A stretch of DNA of 21,761 nucleotides from Deltaproteobacteria bacterium. Its GTDB lineage: Bacteria > Desulfobacterota > Desulfobacteria > Desulfobacterales > ETH-SRB1. This document shows positions 1 through 6,262 of this stretch, one piece after another. The position numbers and the translations under genes were made by a program. Location of the stretch: positions 1 through 21,761 of the forward strand of contig DAOUSD010000005.1 in the NCBI GenBank assembly GCA_030627405.1, written 5' to 3'. Position 1 is the stretch's first letter. Each line of letters begins with the position of its first letter. The notes below the pieces were generated by a model. It searched no databases. It worked only from the letters and a program-made list of their open reading frames with translations, and was not told the DNA's origin.

Positions 1-2021
1 AGGAAGACGGGAAGCAGAAGTACGTATTAACACTTGATGAAAAAGTTTTTCCAATATCCATTCAACAGGCGTTTATAAACGATAAAATACGGAGAATTTA
101 TTTTGTCGGTCAGGGTACGGCGGGAGGCGCTGCACAAGTATGTTCAGATATTTTAAATTACTACATTGATGAGCCGTGTTTTACTGCGCGTTCGTTTAAG
201 GCATCAGAACTCAGCGGATTTAAGCTTAATGAATATGATGACAAGAACAGCATGGCAGATGCACTTGTTGTTGCTATCAGCCAGTCCGGAACAACAACGG
301 ATACAAATCGTACCGTGGATATGGTTAAAGAACGGGGAGCCCATACCATTGCCATAGTCAACCGCAGGGATTCAGACATTACGTTTAAGGTTGACGGTGT
401 TATGTACACAAGCAGCGGGCGTGATATTGAGATGTCGGTGGCTTCAACAAAGGCATTTTATTCTCAGATTATAGCGGGAGCTCTCCTTGGCCTTAAAATT
501 GCAGGTTTAAAGGGTTTGCGGAATGATGAGTTTATAACGGAAGAAATAAGACAGATGCGGGAAATTCCATCCCACATGAGAAAAATTCTATCTATGAGAA
601 AAGAGATAGAAAAATCCGCCAAAAGGCTTGCAGCAACAAAAAATTACTGGGCAGCGGTTGGAAGCGGCCCCAATAAAGCTTCTGCAGATGAAATACGTAT
701 CAAGCTGAGCGAACTCTGCTACAAAACAATTTCCTCTGATTATATAGAGGACAAAAAACATATAGATTTATCATCCGAGCCTCTTATAATTGTGTGTACT
801 GCAGGCACAAAGCGAAATGTTATAGGTGACATCATTAAGGATACAGCCATTTTCCAGGCACACAAGGCCACACCGGTTGTTATAGCTGACGAGGGAGAGA
901 GCGGATTTGATGCCTATGCAGAAGATGTATTTCATGTCCCAGTTGTAAACCAGCATTTTGCACCTATCCTGAACACTCTGGTCGGGCATATCTGGGGATA
1001 CTATGCAGCCCTCGCCATTAATGAGGGATCGCGTTTTTTATATGCCTTTCGCAAGGAACTGCAGAATACTATTGATGATTATGCAGAGATGGGCCTTGAT
1101 GTTTACGAAGTCGTATTTGAAAAAACATTCAGAGAAAAAATCGCGCATTTTTACAAACAGTTCAGAGAAAAAAAAGCTGGAAAAGAACTCCCGACTTTTA
1201 TTGCCAAGGATTCAGATTTGACTCTTCTTCTTAAATACCTGGCTGGAAAACTGCCTGCGTCGGATTTTGAGATCGACTTTGACAAAAAGGGTACCGCACT
1301 TAACATGCTTAATACTCTGTTTGAATATATTGGAGAATCTATTAACTATATGTCTCGTCCTGTGGATGCAATAAAACACCAGGCCAAAACAGTTACTGTG
1401 GGTACAAGTCGTATAAGTGAAAAACTTGAGGGCCTGCTTTTTGAAGAGCTGCCAAAGCACAATTTTAGTGTTTCACAGCTTATAAATAGAAATATTATTG
1501 TTCTTAAAAAATTACAGGGAGTTATTTCACATATCAAGGGCTTGACGCTATACAGAATCGGCAAACTCAACCTTCTTGGTGAACCAACAGATGAGTCAAC
1601 AATAGAGGTTTTAGAGAAAGAGGGTTCCTTAAAGTCCATTCCATCAAGGGTTGAAAAGGATACTAAACTTAAGGGAACAAAAAGAATAATTATTCGCCAG
1701 GGAAATGTATATATTGGCAAAGGCAGGAAAGATAACCGAAGTATTCTTGTTATTCCAATAATCTCGGATTCTTCTGAAATGCCGAATATGATAGAATATC
1801 TTCTTTTATTGAATATTGCATTTAAAAAAGAAGTCCCCCTCGCAGCCAGGATAAAAGCGCTTGGCGGAAAGTATGAGCATATAAAGAATATTGTTCAGGA
1901 AAACAGCATTGCATGGGACGATAATTACCTTGAAACTGTTGAGATAGGGGAACTTTTCGGCAGATCTGCTGAAAAAATAGGGGAATTTATAGTTTCCCTT
2001 CAAAATCAGGCACCAGCCTAA
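1..2021 (+). CDS. SIS-domain protein, GlmS-isomerase-like (5' partial)
   Basis: The frame is open to the left edge (first full codon at 3), so the ATG at 252 is internal and the true start lies outside. Two SIS domains are visible. The first has FVGQGTAGG, ISQSGTTTDT and VASTKAF, the sugar-phosphate signatures of glucosamine-6-phosphate synthase (fructose-6-P to glucosamine-6-P, cytoplasmic, cell-wall precursor pathway). In the second, E, K, E and H fall at the spacing of E. coli GlmS E481, K485, E488 and H504 (EIRIKLSE, then H 16 residues later), although the usual GELKHGP loop is changed to IEDKKHI. About 300 residues follow the SIS pair, which GlmS lacks, and I do not recognise that region. 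Whether an N-terminal glutaminase exists cannot be seen. The gene is followed after 13 bp by the 113-residue hypothetical, probably in one operon. It is a GlmS paralogue or an unusual GlmS. Confidence 0.8.
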   Translation, partial: EDGKQKYVLTLDEKVFPISIQQAFINDKIRRIYFVGQGTAGGAAQVCSDILNYYIDEPCFTARSFKASELSGFKLNEYDDKNSMADALVVAISQSGTTTDTNRTVDMVKERGAHTIAIVNRRDSDITFKVDGVMYTSSGRDIEMSVASTKAFYSQIIAGALLGLKIAGLKGLRNDEFITEEIRQMREIPSHMRKILSMRKEIEKSAKRLAATKNYWAAVGSGPNKASADEIRIKLSELCYKTISSDYIEDKKHIDLSSEPLIIVCTAGTKRNVIGDIIKDTAIFQAHKATPVVIADEGESGFDAYAEDVFHVPVVNQHFAPILNTLVGHIWGYYAALAINEGSRFLYAFRKELQNTIDDYAEMGLDVYEVVFEKTFREKIAHFYKQFREKKAGKELPTFIAKDSDLTLLLKYLAGKLPASDFEIDFDKKGTALNMLNTLFEYIGESINYMSRPVDAIKHQAKTVTVGTSRISEKLEGLLFEELPKHNFSVSQLINRNIIVLKKLQGVISHIKGLTLYRIGKLNLLGEPTDESTIEVLEKEGSLKSIPSRVEKDTKLKGTKRIIIRQGNVYIGKGRKDNRSILVIPIISDSSEMPNMIEYLLLLNIAFKKEVPLAARIKALGGKYEHIKNIVQENSIAWDDNYLETVEIGELFGRSAEKIGEFIVSLQNQAPA

Positions 2022-2034
2022 GGAAATAACTAAC

Positions 2035-2376
2035 ATGTCGTCAGCAAATTTTCTACTAAAAGCCGAAAAATTTGAGATTCAAGCTTACAAAAAGCCAAAG
2101 GATTTGAGAAGTATTAAAAAAACTCATGTTTCTTACTCGGGTTCACCTCAAAAGCATCAGTATGATCCTGGTAAGATTATTCTGGTGCCTGACCCATACA
2201 GTTCCGATGGTTTTTACTATGAATTTAAAATTGAGGATATTTCCTATATAGAAGAACTTCCCAGCCTTGTAAACATGGAAGGTGGAACCGTTACAATGGC
2301 CAGACTTTGGATAAAAAAAATGAGCATGGGAATAAAGAGCTTTCCTTTTATTGTCGAGGATACAACGGCGTTATGA
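2035..2376 (+). CDS. conserved hypothetical protein, 113 aa
   Basis: A small soluble protein with no signal peptide or membrane segment. It starts 13 bp after the SIS-protein stop, with AAGGA a few bases upstream of the ATG, so co-transcription is likely. The sequence is orderly, with a basic N-terminal third (AYKKPKDLRS), a central PDPYSSDGFYYEFKIEDISY block, and an end with MARLWIKK and FIVED. I have only a weak memory that relatives in Desulfobacterota are sometimes labelled inorganic pyrophosphatase. The DxDPxD-type motif of classical family I pyrophosphatases is not visible, so I do not assign that function. Codon use and the compact, motif-like composition support a real gene. Confidence 0.7.
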   Translation: MSSANFLLKAEKFEIQAYKKPKDLRSIKKTHVSYSGSPQKHQYDPGKIILVPDPYSSDGFYYEFKIEDISYIEELPSLVNMEGGTVTMARLWIKKMSMGIKSFPFIVEDTTAL

Positions 2377-2523
2377 ATTATTTTTTATACGCTGTTTTTT
2401 CTTAAAGCTCACTAAGGGCTCGCTAAAACAGCCGGCTCTTTTATATTTTATTATCAGCAGGCTCGTCTATGTATTTATTGAGAAGTTGCTTGTTTATGAG
2501 AAATGTGGATTGGGCATTAAATA

Positions 2524-3396
2524 ATGAAACCTGTGATTGCAATAGTTGGTTGCGGAAGAGTCGGCACTGCCCTTGCGAAGTTTTTATCAGAACCCGGCTA
2601 CAGAATTTCCGGCCTTGCAAGTAAAAGCATCTCATCCGCAAAAAGACTTGCAGACTTAGCAGGAATCGGGCGTTTCACTAAAATACCCTGGGAAATAACA
2701 AAAGAAGCAGATATTGTTTTTTTAACAACTCCGGACAGCGAAATATCTGATACATGCAACAATATTGCATTAAATGCCGGCTTCAAAAGAGATTCCGTGG
2801 TTTTGCATTGCAGCGGAGCACTTCCATCAACGATTTTATCATCGGCAAAAAGCTGTGGCGCTTTTATCGGGTCAATGCATCCCATGCAGAGCTTTGCCAT
2901 AGATGAAGGGAATGGAAGCCCTTTTCACGGAATTATATTTGCTGTGGAAGGTGATGCTCAAGCTTTACATATAGCAGCAAAAATTGCGGTTGATCTTGGC
3001 GCGGATTGTATTTCAATAAACACGGAAGATAAAACCCTTTATCATGCTGCCGCCGTGGTTGCGTCAAACTACCTTGTAACCCTTCTTTCTCTTGCTTTCA
3101 GGCTTATTGAACATGCAGGCATATCCGGCATTGATACCTGGAAGGTCTTAAAGCCCTTAATTGAAGGTACGCTTTCAAATATAGAAAAGGCTGGAATTCC
3201 AGCAGCGCTGACAGGTCCTATAGCCAGAGGAGATATTGAAACTGTGGAGAGACATATAGAGGCAATAGGAAAAAAATCACCTGAATTACTTGATCTTTAT
3301 AATGCTCTTGGTTTTCATACAATAGGCGTTGCAGAAGCAAAGGGCACTCTTTCTGAAAAATCTGCTGATATCCTAAAGAAAATAACAAAAGGGTAA
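2524..3396 (+). CDS. Rossmann-like / DUF2520 domain protein
   Basis: A 290-residue protein. It opens with a beta strand and the dinucleotide-binding loop GCGRVG (residues 9-14), followed by VVLHCSGALP and SMHPMQSFA, which are typical of the Rossmann-like plus DUF2520 family. That family is distantly related to NADP-dependent and F420-dependent oxidoreductases and 6-phosphogluconate-type dehydrogenases. The C-terminal half is the helical DUF2520 region (YHAAAVVASNYLVTL). Family members often sit beside pantothenate or coenzyme-synthesis genes, but no such partner is seen here. A cytoplasmic NAD(P)-binding protein of unproven substrate is the safest reading. No strong Shine-Dalgarno precedes the ATG. 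Length fits the family. Confidence 0.85.
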   Translation: MKPVIAIVGCGRVGTALAKFLSEPGYRISGLASKSISSAKRLADLAGIGRFTKIPWEITKEADIVFLTTPDSEISDTCNNIALNAGFKRDSVVLHCSGALPSTILSSAKSCGAFIGSMHPMQSFAIDEGNGSPFHGIIFAVEGDAQALHIAAKIAVDLGADCISINTEDKTLYHAAAVVASNYLVTLLSLAFRLIEHAGISGIDTWKVLKPLIEGTLSNIEKAGIPAALTGPIARGDIETVERHIEAIGKKSPELLDLYNALGFHTIGVAEAKGTLSEKSADILKKITKG

Positions 3397-3438
3397 AGGT
3401 TTAGCTTTTTAAAAATTAGCCCAAAGGGCGATAGGTTC

Positions 3439-3444
3439 AGGAGG
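3439..3444 (+). promoter_or_regulatory. ribosome binding site fixing a GTG start
   Basis: A perfect AGGAGG lies five bases before the GTG at 3450. It decides the start of the metallophosphoesterase, because no ATG is suitably placed. Confidence 0.8.
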
Positions 3445-3449
3445 TTGTT

Positions 3450-4103
3450 GTGAAATTTATTTCATTTGGCGATATTCATGAGTATGCGGAAAATGTGCAA
3501 AAAATAGATGGAATCTCAGATGCGGATTTCGTTGTGATTACCGGAGATTTAACAAACTATGGCGGGATTAAAAAGGCCGGAAATATTATAGACTTTATAT
3601 CGCGTTATAATCCCGCTATCTATGCCCAGTTCGGCAACATGGACCTTGAAGAAGTGAATAATTACTTTGATGAAATCGGGATCAATCTTCACGGCAAAGG
3701 CATTATTATCGAAGATCTAGGAATTTTCGGCGTGGGTGGTTCCAATTTTACACCATTCAACACTCCAAGTGAATACAGCGAAGAACAACTGGAAGAATTT
3801 ATTTATAAAGGATATGAGAGTATAAAGAACCTTCCAATAAAAATTATGGTCTCTCATACTCCTCCACATAACACCGCCCTGGATATTGTTGGCGACGGAA
3901 TTCATGTTGGAAGTACGGCTGTTAGAAAATTTATAGAAAAATATCAGCCTCAGCTTTGTCTTACAGGGCATATTCATGAAGCAGTCGGAAAGGATAAAAT
4001 AGGCAGCACCATTATTGTAAACCCAGGCATGTTAAGTGACGGCGGTTACGCGGAAATCGTTAAAAAGGGGGAGAGTCTTGAAGTGGCATTGAAAAAAATT
4101 TAA
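3450..4103 (+). CDS. metallophosphoesterase (calcineurin-like)
   Basis: A 217-residue protein that starts with GTG at 3450, supported by a perfect AGGAGG at 3439-3444 five bases upstream. The metal-site blocks are in order: GDIHE (D8, H10), GDLTNYG (D33), GNMD (N63; Met where many have His), SHTPP (H136) and GHIHE (H174, H176), then a conserved NPG. This makes it a small two-metal phosphoesterase of the YfcE/MJ0936 type, probably acting on a phosphomonoester or phosphodiester in the cytoplasm. The substrate is unknown. Codons for residues about 118-163 are duplicated 14.3 kb downstream at 18150-18285, beyond the defence island. The gene itself looks intact. Confidence 0.88.
   Translation: MKFISFGDIHEYAENVQKIDGISDADFVVITGDLTNYGGIKKAGNIIDFISRYNPAIYAQFGNMDLEEVNNYFDEIGINLHGKGIIIEDLGIFGVGGSNFTPFNTPSEYSEEQLEEFIYKGYESIKNLPIKIMVSHTPPHNTALDIVGDGIHVGSTAVRKFIEKYQPQLCLTGHIHEAVGKDKIGSTIIVNPGMLSDGGYAEIVKKGESLEVALKKI
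3802..3937 (+). repeat. 136-bp direct repeat, upstream copy (inside the phosphoesterase gene)
   Basis: This segment of the metallophosphoesterase gene recurs at 18150-18285 in the same orientation, offset by 14,348 bp, with three mismatches that I count by eye. Two of them are at 3879 and 3881, opposite 18227 and 18229. The sequences on either side do not match. The two copies bracket the whole defence island. Confidence 0.95.
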
Positions 4104-4104
4104 C

Positions 4105-4230
4105 GGAACCTGTCTTCTGGACAACTGCCCTTACATAGATACTATCATGAAAAAAGTGAAGGCAAAAGCGGGTGTGGATGTTATTGAAGGAAGCCATCCA
4201 TATAAACCGGTCAAGGTGTTTGGCGACTGA
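4105..4230 (+). pseudogene. 3' remnant of a cysteine-containing (CGGC-like?) protein gene
   Basis: Directly after the phosphoesterase stop, in another frame, an open stretch encodes about 41 residues ending at TGA 4228-4230. It contains LLDNCPYIDTIMKKV, VDVIEGSHPY and VKVFGD. This looks like the C-terminal tail of a real protein, and the CPYIDTI...GSHPY pattern recalls CGGC-domain proteins. It has no start codon region and its upstream part is gone. I read it as the leftover end of a gene deleted when the phosphoesterase region was joined to it. The family call is tentative. Confidence 0.4.
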
Positions 4231-4378
4231 AAAAATATGGTAGTTCGGTGTCATATCTTGACGGGCTGTTGCTCAAATCATAGATTTAAAACTGCTCAAA
4301 ATTATTAATCAGATTTTAAAGAAAGATAGTTTTTAATCGTTATAGTTGATGTTTTTTTAAAGTAAAAAAATGGCTTAA

Positions 4379-4429
4379 GAAGACCCGTTGTTTTCCCAAT
4401 GTGTCAAGAATGAAGACCCCGTTGTTTTC
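4379..4429 (+). repeat. IS-end-like repeat cluster, left edge of island
   Basis: GAAGACCCGTTGTTTTC at 4379-4395 recurs with one extra C at 4412-4429. The second copy is preceded by TGTCAAGAAT, so TGTCAAGAATGAAGA occupies 4402-4416. The perfect reverse complement of this 15-mer is at 18089-18103, and a near copy in direct orientation starts at 18117. Multiple short terminal repeats beginning with TG are characteristic of IS21-family ends, but no istA or istB gene is present here. The family assignment is therefore an inference. Confidence 0.6.
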
Positions 4430-4434
4430 TGAAA

Positions 4435-4542
4435 GAAGATGGCTGGGCATATGAGGTCGAAGATATGACTCACGAAAATTTACCTCTAATCTGGAGAGCC
4501 AAAACACCGGAGAAAGCTTCCAGAAAACTTAGGAACATTTAA
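4435..4542 (+). pseudogene. orphan 3' coding remnant (unrecognised)
   Basis: Beginning just inside the IS-end-like repeat, one frame reads DGWAYEVEDMTHENLPLIW and on to KASRKLRNI with a stop at 4540-4542. The composition is protein-like but there is no start and no upstream continuation. It is probably a truncated gene end. I do not recognise the family. Confidence 0.3.
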
Positions 4543-4834
4543 GAATCTGGGACTTTAAGAACGTAGAATAATGCTAAGAAAAGGCTCGAGCTTGAAATAA
4601 TTATAGTATACCTTTGAAGGGTTATGATATCTATTTGAAATTATAAGTTTTTTAGTGAGCATGAATACTGATATCTGAACTTCAAAACTTCTGGCGAGAT
4701 AGCCCTCAAGGTGGTTATCCGGCTTTCTGTTTAATATCCAAATCGTTGAAATATACAGCAAAAAACTGTTTTTTGCTAATTTTTGGTCAACAATCATGAA
4801 ATCTGTGGAAATAATCAAAAATTATATAATAACT
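4543..4834. other. non-coding stretch, nothing recognised
   Basis: An AT-rich interval between gene debris and the MITE-like element. A minus-strand open frame (4555-4818) exists, but it lacks a Shine-Dalgarno and any motif I can name. I see no hairpin terminator, RNA gene or array. Confidence 0.5.
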
Positions 4835-4997
4835 GGTTAGGTCTGCCCTTTACCCACAAATATTTATATTCATAGATATCAATGAGTTATGAATATTGTA
4901 CGATAACGCCATGCGGGTCTCACTTTACATAAAAACAAGCACTTACGTGTTAGCTTCTTTTTGAGTTTCGACTTATGGGTAAAGAGCAGGGTTAGGT
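4835..4997. mobile_element. MITE-like element with 8-bp target duplication
   Basis: A 147-bp core (4843-4989) begins with CTGCCCTTTACCCA (4843-4856) and ends with TGGGTAAAGAGCAG (4976-4989). As inverted repeats these match at 13 of 14 positions, with further weaker matching inward. Immediately outside on both sides is GGTTAGGT (4835-4842 and 4990-4997), an 8-bp direct repeat. No reading frame fills the core. This is the structure of a miniature, non-autonomous transposon moved by an unknown transposase. Its right end lies about 33 bp before the TIR gene, so it may influence that gene's promoter. Confidence 0.8.
4866..4896. repeat. internal hairpin of the MITE-like element
   Basis: ATATTCATA is followed about 13 bases later by TATGAATAT, a 9-bp perfect inverted repeat near the left end of the miniature element. 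No T-tract follows, so it is not a terminator. Confidence 0.45.
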
Positions 4998-5030
4998 GTG
5001 TAAAATAAAAACAAACCAAGGGGCGGAATA

Positions 5031-5408
5031 ATGGCAAAGAAAAAAGTATTCGTTAGCTTTGACTACGATAATGACAAGACTCTAAAAGATTTCATTATCG
5101 GTCAGGCAAAGAATTCAGACTCACCTTTTGAAGTAAGCGATCATTCCATAAAAGAAGCAAAGCCGGAAAAGGATTGGCTTGAGCATGCTAAACGGGCAAT
5201 CGGACGATCTGATGTCTTTATAATCATGCTTGGTCCAAAAACTAAGAATGCAAGTGGAGTGCTGAAAGAGTTGAATGCCGCTATTGAGAAAAACAAACCT
5301 AAATTCCAGATAATTGGATACCATGATGGCACTTCAGATTTGGCAGTACCTGGTGGTGGAAGAACTTATAGTTGGAATTGGGAAAATCTTAAGAAACTTC
5401 TTTCGTAG
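5031..5408 (+). CDS. TIR-like domain protein (DUF1863 / ThsB-type)
   Basis: A 125-residue single-domain protein. The opening KKVFVSFDYDND (residues 4-15) is the first strand and loop of the MTH538/DUF1863 TIR-like family, the family that includes Thoeris ThsB. DVFIIMLGPKT (61-71) and ASGVLKEL (74-81) follow. E80 lies where TIR NADases carry their catalytic glutamate. Such domains cleave NAD+ or make cyclic nucleotide signals from it during phage defence. An AGGGGCGG-type Shine-Dalgarno precedes the ATG. The next gene begins 6 bp after the stop, so the two form a unit. No ThsA-like SIR2/SLOG gene is in the window, so this is not a canonical Thoeris locus. Whether it is an effector or a signal producer is open. 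Confidence 0.8.
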   Translation: MAKKKVFVSFDYDNDKTLKDFIIGQAKNSDSPFEVSDHSIKEAKPEKDWLEHAKRAIGRSDVFIIMLGPKTKNASGVLKELNAAIEKNKPKFQIIGYHDGTSDLAVPGGGRTYSWNWENLKKLLS

Positions 5409-5414
5409 AAAAAG

Positions 5415-5858
5415 ATGCCAGAAATAAATATCGAATCATCTTCAGTTCAAAGTTATCTTTCGATACTACAAGGCGTTATAAACCGGATGGCTGCAAATAG
5501 TACCGGCTGCAAAACTTGGTGTATCGCTTTGGTGTCAGCGGTCGTGGTCATAATTGCTGATAAAGGGAAACCCGAATTTGTGTGGATTTCTATTATTCCC
5601 ATATTATTATTCCTGTTTCTCGATTCTTATTACCTGGGTTTAGAAAAGCGATTCCGACAGAAATACAACGAATTTATCAGAAAGCTCCATGATGGAAGTG
5701 CTTCAGTTGAAGATCTATATATAGTAACTCCCGGACGAGGTATAAAAGTATTTTTGTCAGCGACCGGACTTTCATTAATATCGTTATCTGTGTGGCCATT
5801 TTACGGGCTACTTGCAGTAATGTTATTCATTGTACGTTACTGGTTGTTGCCAGTTTAA
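5415..5858 (+). CDS. small four-helix membrane protein paired with TIR gene
   Basis: A 147-residue protein with four hydrophobic segments, at about residues 33-49, 55-74, 110-126 and 128-145. A charged amphipathic stretch (LEKRFRQKYNEFIRKLHDG, 76-94) and PGRG lie between the two helical pairs. It begins 6 bp after the TIR-like gene. I believe proteins of this kind, with NRMAANS near the start and DSYYLGLE after helix 2, recur next to TIR-like genes in defence islands, but I cannot search for this. An inner-membrane partner is the likely role, either as a pore or disruptor triggered by a TIR product or as an anchor for the TIR protein. The function is inferred from context only. Confidence 0.65.
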   Translation: MPEINIESSSVQSYLSILQGVINRMAANSTGCKTWCIALVSAVVVIIADKGKPEFVWISIIPILLFLFLDSYYLGLEKRFRQKYNEFIRKLHDGSASVEDLYIVTPGRGIKVFLSATGLSLISLSVWPFYGLLAVMLFIVRYWLLPV

Positions 5859-5867
5859 TTAGGCGTG

Positions 5868-6122
5868 CTACTCCTTTGTTTTTCTAAAACAAAAAAAATC
5901 AAAATTTCTCAAAAGCAGTAAAAAAACCTTGGGGTGAGCCGCAGCCCTGTCTTGCTCCAATCCTATCCTCGTAAGATCGATCCTGGACATGACACCTTCC
6001 AAAGTCCCTATACAGGCATCATGTTTTGCCTTGCTTACATCCAGTCCAGCTAATAAAAGTCCGCTTTGCTTAATATATTCTTTACGTTTCGTCTGATTTT
6101 TGCCATAATCTTTTAGTTTCAT
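5868..6122 (-). pseudogene. internally deleted IS110-family transposase
   Basis: The minus-strand frame starts best at the ATG at 6122, because GGAGG at 6130-6134 is 7 bases away but only one base from the other ATG at 6128. It contains LLAGLDVSKAKHDACIGTL, the N-terminal DEDD-domain signature of IS110 transposases with the first catalytic Asp. About 15 residues later homology stops. The tail (GLEQDRAAAHPK, then FLLLLRNFDFF) is not IS110 catalytic sequence and looks like the element's downstream region read through. At about 85 residues against the usual 300-450, it is dead. The rest of the DEDD domain and the serine-containing C-terminal domain are missing. It sits between the TIR module and the BREX-like operon, on the opposite strand. 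Confidence 0.75.
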
Positions 6123-6123
6123 G

Positions 6124-6182
6124 GGCATACCTCCTTTATTTTATTGGTTAATTTAAAATTGTTTTATACTTGAAGGTATGCC
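6124..6182 (-). promoter_or_regulatory. inverted repeat overlapping the IS110 ribosome binding site
   Basis: GGCATACCT (6124-6132) and AGGTATGCC (6174-6182) form a perfect 9-bp inverted repeat with a 41-base loop. Read on the minus strand, the 3' arm includes part of the Shine-Dalgarno AGGAGGT and the bases before the transposase ATG. Pairing would therefore hide the site. This is a structural inference only. Confidence 0.4.
6144..6170 (+). promoter_or_regulatory. possible promoter for the BREX-like operon
   Basis: TTGGTT (6144-6149) and TATACT (6165-6170) are separated by 15 bases, shorter than ideal. This is the best sigma70-like pair that I see between the IS110 remnant and the ATG at 6263. 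It is weak support. Confidence 0.22.
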
Positions 6183-6205
6183 TTATCTTAACAAAACTTG
6201 CAATC

Positions 6206-6225
6206 TGAGCTCTTATACGAGCTCA
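6206..6225. repeat. perfect hairpin upstream of the BREX-like operon
   Basis: TGAGCTC, a TTATAC loop, then GAGCTCA form a 7-bp perfect inverted repeat about 40 bases before the first BREX-like gene. No T-run follows, so it is not a terminator. It could be an operator or an RNA leader hairpin, or part of the IS110 left end. Confidence 0.5.
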
Positions 6226-6262
6226 AGGTAGGAGAGATGAACTCCCAAAAGAGGTTGCCTAA

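Noticed and set aside
2377..2523. Terminator or small RNA between the hypothetical and DUF2520 genes
   Set aside because: There are T-rich runs, but I find no convincing stem before them.
3397..3432. Terminator after the DUF2520 gene (GCCC AAA GGGC)
   Set aside because: The stem is only four pairs and is followed by no T-run.
4555..4818. Minus-strand 87-residue frame in the left edge region
   Set aside because: There is no Shine-Dalgarno and no recognisable motif. AT-rich DNA gives such frames by chance.
5031..5858. Canonical Thoeris system
   Set aside because: The TIR-like gene fits ThsB, but the neighbour is a small membrane protein and no ThsA-like (SIR2/Macro-SLOG) gene is present.
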